Notes: generated by a model from the letters alone, not told the origin. A stretch of DNA of 64,000 nucleotides from Palaemon carinicauda (GCF_036898095.1 NC_090751.1:45987555-46051554), one strand, 5' to 3'; shown: positions 21,168 to 33,342, numbered from the stretch's first letter. Made by a program: numbers and translations.

Positions 21168-23116
21168 TTGGAAATGGAAGGTTGTTAAAAGGAGAGGAGG
21201 CAAGGAAAAGGTGGGCGGAATATTTTGAAAGTTTGCTGAATGTTGAGGATGATAGGGAGGCAGATATAATTGCTGTTCCAGGTGTTGAGGTGCCAGTGAT
21301 GGGAGATGAGAATGAGAGAGAAATTACAATAGAGGAAGTGAGGAGAGCGCTAGATGAAACGAGAGTAGGAAAAGCATCTGGTATGGATGGTGTGAAAGCT
21401 GAGATGTTGAAGGAAGGGGGTGTGACTGTACTTGAATGGTTGGTGAGATTGTTTAATGTGTGTTTTGTGTTGTCAATGGTACCAGTAGATTGGGTCTATG
21501 CATGTATTGTACCACTATATAAGGGTAAGGGAGATGTGCATGAGTTGTAATTCAAGAGGTATTAGTTTGTTGAGTGTAGTTGGAAAAGTGTATGGTAGAG
21601 TACTGATTAATAGGATTAAGGATAAAACAGAGAATGCAATCTTGGAAGTACAGGGTGGTTTTAGAAGAGGTAGGGGTTGTATGAATCAGATTTTTACAGT
21701 TAGGCAGATATGTGAGAAATATTTAGCAAAAGGTAAGGAGGTGTATGTTGCGTTTATGGATCTGGAGAAAGCATATGATAGAGTTGATAGGGAAGCAATG
21801 TGGAATGTGATGAGGTTATATGGAGTTGGTGGAAGGTTGTTGCAAGCAGTGAAAAGTTTCTACAAAGGTAGTAAAGCATGTGTTAGAATAGGAAATGAAG
21901 TGAGCGATTGGTTTCCGGTGAGAGTGGGGCTGAGACAGGGATGTGTGATGTCGCCGTGGTTGTTTAACTTTTATGTTGATGGAGTGGTGAGAGAGGTGAA
22001 TGCTCGAGTGCTTGGACGAGGATTAAAACTGGTAGGCGAGAATGATCATGAATGGGAGGTAAATCAGTTGTTGTTTGCGGATGATACTGTACTGGTAGCA
22101 GACACAGAAGAGAAGCTTGACCGACTAGTGACAGAATTTGGAAGGGTGTGTGAGAGAAGGAAGTTGAGAGTTAATGTGGGTAAGAGTAAGGTTATGAGAT
22201 GTACGAGAAGGGAAGGTGGTGCAAGGTTGAATGTCATGTTGAATGGAGAGTTACTTGAGGAGGTGGATCAGTTTAAGTACTTGGGGTCTGTTGTTGCAGC
22301 AAATGGTGGAGTGGAAGCAGATGTACGTCACAGAGTGAATGAAGGTTGCAAAGTGTTGGGGGCAGTTAAGGGAGTAGTAAAAAATAGAGGGTTGGGCATG
22401 AATGTAAAGAGAGTTCTATATGAGAAAGTTATTGTACCAACTGTGATGTATGGATCGGAGTTGTGGGGAATGAAAGTGATGGAGAGAGAGAAATTGAATG
22501 TGTTTGAGATGAAGTGTCTGAGGAGTATGGCTGGTGTATCTCGAGTTGATAGGGTTAGGAACGAAGTGGTGAGGGTGAGAACGGATGTTAAGAAATGAGT
22601 TAGCGGCTAGAGTGGATATGAATGTGTTGAGGTGGTTTGGCCATGTTGAGAGAATGGAAAATGGCTGTCTGCTAAAGAAGGTGATGAATGCAAGAGTTTA
22701 TGGGAGAAGTACAAGAGGAAGGCCAAGGTTTAGGTGGATGGATGGTGTGAAGAAAGCTCTGGGCGATAGGAGGATAGATGTGAGAGAGGCAAGAGAGCGT
22801 GCTAGAAATAGGAATGAATGGCGAGCGATTGTGACGCAGTTCCGGTAGGCCCTGCTGCTTCCTCCGGTGCCTTAGATGACCGCGGAGGTAGCAGCAGTAG
22901 GGGACTCAGCAGTATGAAGCTTCACCTGTGGTGGAAATGTGGGAGGTTGGGCTGTGGCACCCTAGCAGTACCAGCTGAACTCGGCTGAGTCCCTGGTTAG
23001 GCTGGAGGAACGTAGAGAGTAGAGGTCCCCCTTTTTTTTTTTTTTTTTTTTGTTTCTTGTTGATGTCGGCTACCCCCCAAAATTGGGGGAAGTGCCTTTG
23101 GTATATGTATGTATGT
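21168..23116 (+). mobile_element. 5'-truncated RTE-like LINE, plus copy
   Basis: Inserted in the host intron between c and d: ataccgccag before, agaatttctcatcc after, against tactgccagaatttctc in uninterrupted copies. It ends with a poly-T stretch, a ccccccaaaattggggg hairpin and ggtatatgtatgtatgt, an ATGT microsatellite tail characteristic of this LINE. The left edge is a 5' truncation near the start of RT. No clear target duplication. Confidence 0.85.
21169..22848 (+). pseudogene. RTE-like LINE reverse transcriptase (two frameshifts)
   Basis: Frames 21169-21550, 21498-22598 and 22585-22848 read in order, so frameshifts lie near 21530 and 22590. RT motifs are VGKASGMDGVKAEML, GGFRRGRGCMNQIFTV, VAFMDLEKAYDRVDREAM (motif A Asp), GLRQGCVMSPWLFNFYVDG (motif B) and QLLFADDTVLVADTEEKL (FADD box). 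The C-terminus has RWFGHVERMENGCLLKK. The apurinic endonuclease domain expected upstream is absent. Placement in the RTE-like group is from memory of the motif set and is tentative. Confidence 0.85.
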
Positions 23117-24302
23117 AGAATTTCTCATCCCCTAGCATCCCAAGGAAGATGGAATGATAGGTTTCATTGGATGGACACTTGAGGTGCAGGAAGTCGATAA
23201 CATTAAGGGAAGATACAGCCAAAGAAAAGTAAAAATTTTCCTTACCGACAGAAGTAGAGGTTGTTCAAAGAGTCTGACTTCCCAGGCCATCTAGGGTTAG
23301 GAGAAACTATCTTTCAAATATTGCTTTTAGAGGGAAAATGATTATAAGAATGAAAATATCATTAAAATTAGTTAACAGAAAATTTTTTGACTGACCTTAT
23401 GAAAGACCAAATTAGCTTTTATGGGATTTGTCCACCAATGACACCAGTGAGCTAACTCCTGAACATCAACACACTACCCTACCCTGAAGTGATGGTATTT
23501 TACCTCAATAATATGAGGGACTTTGTATATAGCAAGAATATAATCATCACCCCTCTAATCATACCAAACTGCCGACATGCCTTTCTTTAGAAACCAGCCC
23601 ACCACTGGAATCCATGGGCTAATTTCTTGAGTGCGAGTGAATGTCCTCCATATAAATTTTAAGAATATCTACCAGTATCTCTAAGAATCAAACATTATCG
23701 AGTAGTTAGAAAAACTACCAAAGCACCCACAATTAGTCTTGAGAACTCCAATCACAGCAAGTGCAATTCCTTCTCAATTCAGACACTAAAAAGAGAAGAG
23801 AGGTTGGACAGACAGGTGTGAGAATGTTTTTGTACAGAGATTGAAATAATTTTAGGAGTATTTGAGACATTCTGAGTCAAAAATATACCGCTTTCTGAAA
23901 ACACCCTCAGACAACTGCAAATTATTTCAAATATACACAAATTTATTTTATAATTACGTCAATTTTATTTTCTTAAAGATATTCTGTAGTCTTGTACTAT
24001 ATAGTACTGGATTAACTTAAATTAGGCCAATACAAAAACATCTACTGTACTCTTTAGCATTCACAATCAAACTTATTGAAATACATCTACCATACTAACC
24101 TTACCTATATTTCTCCTTGGACAGCTCAGGTGGTGGAATTAATCCCAAAGGGACAGTAACTGCATATAATGCCTGTCCTAAGTATGAAAACAATACGTAT
24201 GGCTAAACTCGGACATCAGAACGATCACTTCATTTATCCTTTATCATCAAAGCTGCATCGAGCCTTTGGATTATTCTAATGGGATGACCTTCTTGTACGT
24301 CA
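23117..24302 (-). other. Host-like segment with blocks c, b, an empty DIRS site and block a
   Basis: Block c 23246-23290 (1 bp short), b 23396-23458 (63 bp), a 24105-24302. The sequence tcaaaaatat|accgctttctg at 23886 is the unoccupied form of the DIRS site. Block a has a T-rich tract and cag on its 5' side and a good donor (atatag|gtaagg). Its 3' half reads LYAVTVPLGLIPPPELS and KEKYR; a TGA and a TAG interrupt the 5' half. This copy shows the order a, b, c of the putative gene. The protein is not recognised. Confidence 0.45.
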
Positions 24303-25600
24303 CTGGAAAAAAAAAAAATTAAATGCCAGCACTGTATTTTCAATGATTCACAATAAAGATTAAAGTTTTCTACACACTCAAATACAGAAAACTAAACAAT
24401 TGGTGCACTTACAGGATATCAAATAAAAAATTATTTAGGATTAAGCAAAAACCTACTCATTTTGAAGGTTATGTTACAGAAATTTAAGGTGATTGCAATC
24501 CAAAGTTTATTTCCAAGTTCAATACACAGAACTGTTTTTTCATACAATACTTTGCAAATACATTATAGTAGGAAGAAGTAAAGTAATTCATTCTGGATCT
24601 GGTGAGACACTTTCAAAACATTTCTGAAATGGGTTACGAATTAATGAATCCTACATTCTATATCAGATTCTTTAGGATAGGAGTTGAAACAATTTAGCAC
24701 AAAGGCAACAGTTTGTATTGGACCACACAATCTGCTAACTCTTAAAAGCCGCAGAATGTATAAAAAAATTTCAAAATCATTTAAGCTAAGCAAACAGCAA
24801 TAATACCAGGGAATTTACTTAAGAAAATTAACCAGTGTCTGAGCATTGCCTGCAAAATAAGTTCCTGGCCCAAAGAAACAAACTTTACCAATTTTCATGA
24901 CCTTTGTAACTAACTATACGTATAGACATGACAGTTCATTCTAAAAGCTTAAAAATCTATCAATTTTTACTGTAAAATATCCCTACATGATATGATAATG
25001 GTGAAATAGGGATTTTGCAGATTATTTTCAAGCATTTTAAATATCCATTTATATAAACAGAATACAAGAAAATACTCTTGAAAATCATATTTCAGACAAA
25101 AATCATTAGAACAGGCCACGATTTACAGCTTAATTGAAAGTTGATTTCAATCCAGATTTCTATGTTGACTACAAATGCTTATGTTAGAAAATTTGGGGTA
25201 TGTATACAATGCTAACCTTAAATGACGTCTTCCTTACACTTAATTACATCCTCCTCTATCAATTCAATAGGCACTGTTGTGAGTGATCAGTGCTTGCATG
25301 GAATACTGGTACAATATCTACATAGGTACTGAAGGTATGAATTACAGTACATATTTACCTCAATTTTTTCCAAGTGATACAGCTTAGTAGGTGAGGGTAG
25401 GGAATGGCAGGGAAGGGGAGGGAACAGTGTTAAGCTCCTTGAAAAGTAAAGACCTGGTTCTCCAGGTTTCATCATTAAAAAATGCTTTTTCCTCACTGAC
25501 ATTGCCTTACAGTAGTCTCAAGTTGTTGGAGAATAAACTTAAAGGTATTTTGCGAGGGCTAGGCACAAATCTCTAAAAATGGTCATGCCCACCCAGAAAG
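24303..25600 (-). other. Host-like upstream segment with candidate exons
   Basis: Candidate minus-strand exons, from right to left: 25435-25502 (ATG at 25502, MSVRKKHFLMMKPGEPGLYF), 25359-25382 (after a long pyrimidine tract ending ctaag; reads LYHLEKIE, donor gtaaat), and 25217-25273 (after cacaacag; reads PIELIEEDVIKCKEDV, then a stop next to gttagc). The second copy at 32200-32491 differs from the last block by two insertions of exactly 3 bp. The remainder (24303-25200) is AT-rich with no gene seen. Confidence 0.35.
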
Positions 25601-25619
25601 ACTATTCCCCACAACCTAG

Positions 25620-26160
25620 CCAGGGATCTATGAACACCATCCTAAAGTACAGTACCAATGCAAAGATGGTGTGAAACTCATCTTATGCTCAAAAGAACAC
25701 TGACAGATGATCCCAGCGGATACCGACAGTGCTAGAATTAAAGCGTTCCTCAACTTTCTTCTTGAAATGGCAGAGGACAGCACTTAATATCAATACCTCT
25801 GTCATCAGAAAACTTAAAGCAAAGAATAACCTAAGGAGGGCTGAAACACTTGGAGGAACTTAGCCTGCAATGTAGCACAACTGGACCCTCCAGGACCTCT
25901 GTCAAATGTCTGTGGGAGGGATAGGCTCGTTGAGCAAAGCAACTAAATCACTGAGCTGTTTACATAATTGCAGGAGCACCAAGACCAAGACAGTTGGCAT
26001 CATGCGGCGGAGAAGACGCTGAATAAGAACATCACAGCGCACTAATCCAGACAAGGGAAGCCTTCTCAAAGACTCATACAAGCACTATATGCTTAATACC
26101 TGAGAAAACAGATCACATCCAACTCTGAAGGCCTGAGGTCCTGGGGGAGGTAAGACTACT
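25620..26160 (-). pseudogene. Relic tyrosine recombinase
   Basis: Translated by eye across frames: LPQDLRPSELDVICFLRY (26105-26158) aligns with CPQSEVRPPPWNVVRVLRS, LYESLR with PYEPLR, PTVLVLVLLQLCKQLSDL with KTVFLLGLVSAKRVGEL, and SDDRGIDIKCCPL with TDDPDHLLLCPV. Many stops and frame changes. The HxxR and Tyr regions could not be placed. Confidence 0.4.
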
Positions 26161-27189
26161 TGAAGCTTTTTTGCAAGCAGAGACAACTTCAATGAAGAGG
26201 ACTATGCCCTTTAGTCAAAAGTCTGACCATATTGCACTTCTTTGAGCAGAACTTAGGCTATAAAGTCATCAATCTGTACTACAGATGTTCCCATAAGACT
26301 AGGATTAGGATTACAAAATTTAGTCCTCAAGCCAAGCACTAGGGCATTAAAGGCCATTCAGCAATATACAATACAAATTAAGAAGTAACACTTCTACGAT
26401 GAATCACAAAATTACCCACTTTTCCTGGTACACAGCTGTAGTACCCAGATATCTCCTGTCCAGTCCTTTGCGGAAAAAAAAAAAAAAAACACTTTTGCTC
26501 TAAGGATAAGCAGGATAGTTTCCAACCGGGAAGTGCATACTACTACACAGAATGGTGGTGCTTCTTATGGTGTAGCTGACAGAATTGTGGTTCATGGGAG
26601 TAGTTTTCTCGATCATGACTAAAAGCTAACAAATTGGGATACCCTTGCTTGTGGCTATCTAGGAGCCAGCAAAGTCATCCTGAGACATCGTGATCACCAT
26701 TGATTACCAGCCTATAAGGCTGAATGGAAGAAAGGATTAGGCATCCAGGAGATACATTTTCAAACAATGCCCAACTGTCTGAAAGTGGGGGAACATGACC
26801 AGGAGTTATCTGTTCTGGTATATGACCGACATATTCCAGGTGAACACCATATGGCAAGATACCTTTCCACTATGCAAAGATCTAAGACCTCTGATACTAC
26901 AACCTACCCCCGTGATTGAGTATATGCTAGTATCTTCCCCAGGAGGATTTTATTAATGAATCTGGGATACATAGCCTGGCTATGGGGCCTGAGAAGCAAC
27001 TCAGCAACCACTTACACAGGATATAATCGGCTGACAGCTCTACGAGAAATGCTGCCCAGATGTGCATGTTTTGTTAATTTGCAAAGATGGAGCAACACTG
27101 TACCCCATTGACTGTTTGACGTGAATTAACGAGATGGTGGCGACACTTACATTCCTCATGTGTCTCCTAAAACATTCTTTGAATACTTA

Positions 27190-27370
27190 TAAGAATAAAT
27201 GTGTTGCTTGAATTTCCAGCATGTTGATATGCAGATACTTTTCTGCTAGCCATACACCTGACAACTAGACTGCCAAAGTGTGCACCATGGCGGACCCCCT
27301 CCGAGACATCAGTGAATAGCTGCATGTCCAGAAATAGGCAAGGCTTTTTTCATCCAGCGACCAGTAAGAT
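27190..27370 (-). pseudogene. Relic RNase H
   Basis: LDMQLFTDVSEGVRHGAHFG aligns with the DIRS RNase H start (DLMLFSDASKKGWGAH), and one frame over WLAEKYLHINMLEIQATHLF aligns with WSESEKYLHINLLEMKAVFL. Further left, IWAAFLVELSADYILCK (about 27040) resembles RWAEIHLIPLSACFIPGK. One frameshift separates the first two. Too short and broken for the open-frame search to show it. Confidence 0.55.
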
Positions 27371-27430
27371 AGTCCCGTACCTCCTGTCCCACTAAAACAG
27401 GATGGCTTGGGGGATCCCTAGAGAATGAAG

Positions 27431-27960
27431 ACCGATCCAACCTTTCCTCGTATTTACACTTTCACATCTGTGATGAATCTATCAACTACTGTAATTCAAC
27501 TGCCATTCCAGTTACGATGAAGGCATTGCCTATTCTAAATGACGAAAGGATTATACAAGCGTAGCAACAAATACTACCCTTAGGCAGTTATTGCACAATC
27601 AAGAGACCAACAGAATTCTCATATCTGCTTGTTAAAACTGTCATAAAATATTCAGGTACTTTAACTAAAATTTAATGAGGATTTATCAATTTAACCTAAC
27701 AAAAATTTTAAAAAAAGCTATGACAAACACTCCAGATTAACGCAGACTCTGCAAAATTTATATTGGTATAATGTACTTATGAAAATGTTAATAGCCATTC
27801 CCTTGCTCCATATACAATAAGCAAAAAAAAAAAAAAAAAAAAAGTACTACACCACACCTAACTTTCATATGGCAAATTACAAATGGACAATAGATTAGGT
27901 ATTACATCGTAATATAACCCTTCTATAGTTCCATAATGAAAATACTTTGTGATAAAAAAA
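27431..27960. other. AT-rich stretch, nothing recognised
   Basis: About 530 bp of AT-rich DNA with a poly-A run near 27823-27843. I see no reading frame, repeat copy elsewhere in the window, or splice-like block. It ends at ataaaaaaa, the left flank of DIRS-4. Confidence 0.4.
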
Positions 27961-28784
27961 ATGACAAATTCGTAGATAATTTGTATTTTTCCTAACTATA
28001 CAAACCTTAGCTATTTAAAGTGGGTAATTACTTTCGCGTAGCTGAAAGGACGAGCCATAAAAATTTAACGAAGGATTATTACCCCACCGCTAGTTAGTGA
28101 GGGGTAGTTAGCTACCCTTCCCCCTCACACACCTGTGTTGTAGCTCCACTTTTGCTTAGAGGTAGGACTTCATGGGGGACAGGGCTGGCAGGCAAGTTTG
28201 ATTAAATAGCTAAGGTTTGTATAGTTGGGAAAAATACAAATTATCTAAGAATTTGTCATTTGTTCCGTAACTGGAATACAAACCACGCTATTTAAAGTGG
28301 GCGACTTAACCCTTAGGAAGGGTGGAACAAGTCCCAGCCATACTGGCTTTTGGCTTTGCCCGGGGACTCATTATCTGAGTGTGTCAGCACTCAACAATAA
28401 TGTGTCCCTGCATCTCGCTCGCACCTTGCTATGCAAGGGCGCGACCTACGTAAGTTGTGTGTGAAGGAAAAAAGTGTGACTCGTCCTAGGAAGTTGACCT
28501 GAAGTTCTTTAGAAGGAAACTTAAGGCTAGGACTCTACCAATACCACCTCGTCAGGGTATGGGGACGCGACAGTATTAACTTAATACTAAGAACACAAGG
28601 GAACATGGTTTACCTGCAGTGGTTTGAGGTCAGCTGTGCAGAGAACACAGGATGCTGCTTTCCCCAAGAGAGGAGAGGATGAAGAAAAGAATAAAGGCCA
28701 GGCATACCTTTTCATTCATGCAGACTAAAACCGGGTAACAATGCCCTCAACCTTCTGCTACTTGTCCATCAAGGAGCCTGAGGT

Positions 28785-28970
28785 TTAAACCAGCTGTTGT
28801 GCAGCCACCACAGGGCCGATAGAGAACGTGTCGAGCCTCCTGTGGGTCACGTCTTGCAGGTAGTGGGCTGTGAAGGTCGTTTGACTCTTCCACACCCCTG
28901 CTTGCAGAACCTGCGTCACTGAGAAGTTTTTCTTGAAGGCCAGGGAGGTAGCTACTCCCCTGACATCATG
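28785..28970 (-). pseudogene. DIRS-4 YR C-terminal fragment
   Basis: Encodes the final part of YR (FTSHYL-type Tyr region, then DVTHRR-type tail) up to the stop at 28785. Everything upstream of the HDVRG motif is deleted, so only the region around the nucleophilic Tyr remains. Confidence 0.65.
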
Positions 28971-30349
28971 AGAAGGCTGGCGCGATGGTATTAGCTGACG
29001 CGTGGGAGAAATCAGTTTAGCCGACTTCTCAGTAGCGCCCAGATCAGTAGATCGATGGTGTGCAGGAGCGTTAACTGCTGGGCGTGAATGCTGGCGCGCG
29101 GGAGGGCGCTGGCGAGTAGGTGAGAGTTGGCGCGCAGCTGGGCATGGGCGCGTAAGTGCGTGAGGGCGTGCATAGCGCGTAGTGGAGCTGTGCTCCTGTT
29201 GGGCATATGTGCGTGTTGGCGCATACGCCCTTGATGCCCTGTGGGTTTATTGATAGGGCCTGACGAGCTACTAGAGCGCGTTCGTGAGGTTTCGTTGGCG
29301 CATATCGCGTATCTGGGTGGCGCGCCCTAGTGTGCTCAGATGAAACCTTGTTAGGTTTATGCAGGAAGGGTGACGGCAGGTCGGCAGGGTGGAAGGTCGA
29401 CGTGTCCTTTAAAAGGACGACCTTCCACCGTAGGAGATCGCGAACGATCTGCAGAAAGGTACAGGACCAATGCAGGAACAGTGATAGGCGATTGTTGTCG
29501 AGGCTCCTCTGCGGGGGACTGCATCGAGGATGTTGAACCGAAGTCGCCTCCCCACCGCATGTGAAGGCAGGCCTCTTTGGTGAAGAGGAAGGCGAGCCTT
29601 GTGATGAATGTGCCCTCTGGGGGGCGTAGGGTCAGCGAGCTGACCTCCTGCAGTCCTCTGAAGAGGAGTCTCTGTAAGTGAACTCCCGAGGGAAGAAACA
29701 CTAGCAGGAGAGACTGACGTTGGACTTAGTTTCTCCCTCGTAGGCTGAACAGAGACGGGAGAAACTAAGCCATTAGCTACTGTAGAGTTTGAAGAGGCAG
29801 AGGTGATGGGTGATACCGCATTGGATACCTCTGACACCACAACGTCGACAAAAGACAAAGGATCAATCTCTGTCGGTGACGACGATTGCTTGACAGCGGC
29901 ACCCAATCGGATGTAGTTAAGCTAAACCTCCTTGGAGGGCGAACCCGTAAGCCCCAAGGAGGACCAAACCTGAAAAAGGGGGGTTGTTGACATATCCTCC
30001 CCCGAGGGAAGAGGTGTAGCTGCTTCGCTAGGGGAAGCAACGTCATCTCTCGAGCCCCAGTTTGGTAAACAGTACATCGGTCTACGCTACCACTCAATGG
30101 TCTCTCGAAAGAGACCAACCAAGTGGGAGCTTCGGAGGAGCTTTGGGCAACGAAAGAAGAGGCCTTGGGTTTTTCTCCTATCAAAGAAACCTTCGAAGGA
30201 GAAATATCCCGTTTGGACTACTACTTCCGTCGTTGCAAAAACCTCTCCCACTGGGAGATAGACCACTCCCTACACCTGTTGTTGCTATCACACCGTTGGC
30301 CCCTACAAGAAGGACAAAGGGCGTGAGGATCGGTCTCTACCGCCGACAT
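28971..30349 (-). pseudogene. DIRS-4 gag, N-terminal part
   Basis: Start codon at 30349 gives SAVETDPHALCPSCRGQRC, with the same TAG TAG after RRK as other A-type copies. A frame at 29777-30184 carries EKPKASSFVAQSSSEAPT, and one at 29409-29906 carries MGAAVKQSSSPTEIDPLSF. The C-terminal half is removed by the 28970 deletion joint. Nearly identical to 6215-7229 and 33343-34354. Confidence 0.55.
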
Positions 30350-30696
30350 GAATGTTCCACAGGGGCGGTCGGGAAACCCAGGGAAGGTGCACATAATCGC
30401 AGAGGCCAACTTCACAAACAGTACTAGAAAAAGAAAAAGACAAAAGCATTAAATAGCAGCCAAATGAGGGCGAGGATGAGAGCGGACATGTCCGACTACC
30501 ATCTGAGCCGAGAGCAAAGTGAGCTCAAGCACAGGTGTGTGAGGGGGGGGGGGGGGGGAGGGTAGCTTGCCACCCCTGCTAACTAGCGGTGTGGGTAGTA
30601 AACCCTCGTTAAAAATTAATGACTCGTCATTTCAGCTACGCCGAAGGCAATACCCTTATTAAGTAGCGTTGTTTGTATTCCAGTTACGGAAAAAAT

Positions 30697-32580
30697 ACCG
30701 CTTTCTGAAAGCACTCTTACTCCTCACAAGGCTTCAACACTGAAAATTATGTAGATCAACCCTTAACAAAAAGGTTGCCAGAAGCTCTTGTCGATGGCCA
30801 GCCCGTTACAGGTAGGCCTTTGTAATAAAATACCATTACACCAATTGAGGCTTTTTCCTCGAAATTTTAGATACAGTATTGGCACAAACCAGTTCTCATA
30901 CAACTGCAAAGAATTTAAAATACATAAATTTTATAATATGCATTAAGTTTATTTTCTAAAAGATATTCTGTATCCTTGTACTATATAGTACTGGATTAAC
31001 TTAAATTAGGCCAATACAAAAACAATCTACTGTACTCTTTAGCATTTACAATCAAACTTATTGAAATACATCTACCATACAAACCTTACCTATATTTCTC
31101 CTTAGACAGCTCAGGTGGTGGAATTAATCCCAAAGACACAGTAACTGCATATAATGCCTGTCTTAAGTATGAAAAAAAAAACGTATAGCCAACCTCAAGA
31201 CATCAGAACGATCACTTCGATTATCCTTTATCATCAGAGCTGCATAGAGCCTTTGGGTTATTTTAATGCGATGAATTCGTATGTCACTGGAAAAATTTTT
31301 TTTTTAAATGGCAGCACTGCATTTTCAATGATTCACAATAAAGATTTAAAGTTTTCTACAAACTCAAATACAGAAAACTAAACAATTGGTGCACTTACAG
31401 GATATTAAATAAAAAGGGATTTAGGATTAAACAAAAACCTACTCATTTTAAAGGTTAAGTTACAGAAATTTAAGGTGATCGCAATCCAAAGTTTATTTCT
31501 AAGTTCCCAATACACAGAACTGTCTTTTCATACAATACTATGCAAATACATTATAGTAGGAAGAAGGAAAGTAATTCATTCTGGATCTGGTAAGACTTTC
31601 AAAACATTTCTGAAATGGGTTGCGAATTAATGAATCCTACATTCTATATCAGATTCTTTAGGATAGGAGTTGAAACAATTTAGCACAGAGGCAACAGTTT
31701 GTATTGGACCACACATCTGCTAACTCTTAAAAGCCACAGAATATATAAAAAAGAATTCTAAATCATTTAAGCTCGAGAAGCAAACAGCAATAATACCAGG
31801 GAATTGACTTAGGAAAATTAACCAGTGTCTGAGCATTGCCTGCAAAATAAGTTCCTGGCCCAAAAGAAACAAACTACCAGTTTTCATAACCTTTGTGACT
31901 AACTATAGACATGAGAGTTCATTCTAAAAGCTTAAAAATCAATCAATTTTTACTGTAAAATATGCCTACATGATATGATAGTGGTGAAATAGGGATTTTG
32001 CAGATTATTTTCAAGCATTTTAATATCCATTTATATAAACAGAATATAAGAAAATACGCTTGAAAATCATATTTCAGACAAACATCACTGAGAAAAGGCC
32101 ACTGTTTACAGCTTAATTGAAAGTTGATTTCAATCCAGATTTCTATGTTGACTACAGTTGCTTATGTTAGAGAATTTAGGGTATATATACAATGCTAACC
32201 TTAAATGATGTCTTCTTCCTTACACTTAATAATTACATCCTTCTCTATCAATTCAATAGGCTCTGTTGTGAGTGATCAGTGCTTGCATGGAATACTGGCA
32301 CAATATCTACATAGGTACTGAAGGTACGAATTACAGTACATATTTACCTCAATGTTTTCCAAGTGATACAGCTTAGTAGGTGAGGGTAGGGAATGGCAGG
32401 GAAGGGGAGGGAACAATGTTAAGCTACTTGAAAAGTAAAGACCTGGTTCTCCAGGTTTCATCATTAAAAAATGCTTTTTCCTCACTGACATTTCCTTAGA
32501 GTAGTCTCCAGTTGTTGGAGAATAAACTTAGGCATTTTGCGAGCACTAGGCAACACTTATATGAAAGCCCCAAATCTCCA
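30697..32580 (-). other. Host-like segment with block a and upstream candidate exons (copy)
   Basis: Paralogue of 23887-25600 (offset about 6.99 kb). Block a is 31090-31286 with an intact gtaagg donor; the in-frame TGA of other copies is CGA here (KDNRSDRSDV), but a run of A at about 31172-31181 (T in sense) shifts the frame. Candidate exons lie at 32200-32262 and 32432-32491 (ATG at 32491). At the latter, ttcaa|gtagct offers a donor that the 25.4-kb copy lacks. Confidence 0.4.
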
Positions 32581-33342
32581 AAAATGGTCATGCCCACCCA
32601 CAAAGACTACTCCCCACTCAACCTAGCCAGGGATCTATGAACACCATCTTAAACTACAGTACCAAAAGATGGTCTGAAACTCATCTTCAGCTCAAAAGAA
32701 CACAGACAGATGATCCCAGTGTATACCTACTGTGCTAGAATTAAAGCGTTACTCAACTTTCTCCTTAAGATGGCAGAGGACAGCACTTAATATCAATACC
32801 TCTGTCATCAGAAAACCCAAAGCAAAGAGTAACCTAAGGAGGGCTGAAACACTTGGAGGAACTTAGCCTGCAATGTAGCACAACTGGACCCTCTAGGACC
32901 TCGGTCAAATGTCTGTGGGAGGGATAGGCTCATTGAGCAAAGCAACTAAATCACTGAGCAGTTTACATAATTGCAGGAGCACCAAGACCAATACAGTTGG
33001 TATCATGCTACGGAGAAGACGCTGAATAAGAACATCACAGCGCACTAATCCGGACAAGGGAAGCCTTCTCAAAGACTCATACAAGCACTATATGCTTAAT
33101 ACCTGAGAATAAAGATCACATCCAACTCTGAAGGCCTGAGGTCCTGGGGGAGGTAAGACTACTTGAAGCTTTTTTGCAAGCAGAGAGAACTCCAATGAAG
33201 AGGACTATGCCCTTCAGTCAAAATTCTGACCATATTGCACTTCTTTGAGCAGAACTTAGGCTACAAAGTCATCAATCTGTACTAGAGATGTTCCCATAAG
33301 ACTAGGATCAGGATTACTAAATTTAGTCCTCAAGCCAAGCAC
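32581..33342 (-). pseudogene. Second copy of the relic YR region
   Basis: Nearly identical to 25590-26335. It is cut at caagccaagcac (33342), where the A-type DIRS gag fragment begins, so the RNase H relic is missing from this copy. No open frame. Confidence 0.4.

Larger units (their letters stand above)
25600..27430 (-). mobile_element. Relic of an older DIRS-like element (RNase H and YR remnants)
   Basis: No long frame survives, but motifs appear in DIRS order. RNase H-like pieces are at about 27190-27370 and YR-like pieces at about 25620-26160. The distance between the RNase H start and the YR RP-x-x-[WL]-[ND]-V motif is about 1.2 kb, close to the 1.1 kb in the copy at 52311-59730. Divergence at DNA level is high, so it is a separate, older lineage. 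A partial copy is at 32581-33342. Confidence 0.5.
27961..30696 (-). mobile_element. DIRS-4: internally deleted copy with both ends but mismatched flanks
   Basis: It has the 3' terminus, ICR (28202-28300), 3' UTR and the last about 60 codons of YR, then at 28970 (gacatcatg|agaaggctgg) jumps to the Arg-rich part of gag and runs to the 5' ITR end at 30696. The left flank (27.9 kb region) is unrelated to the right flank (accgctttctg, the a/b intron). It therefore looks like a hybrid made by recombination between two DIRS copies at different sites. Confidence 0.8.
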
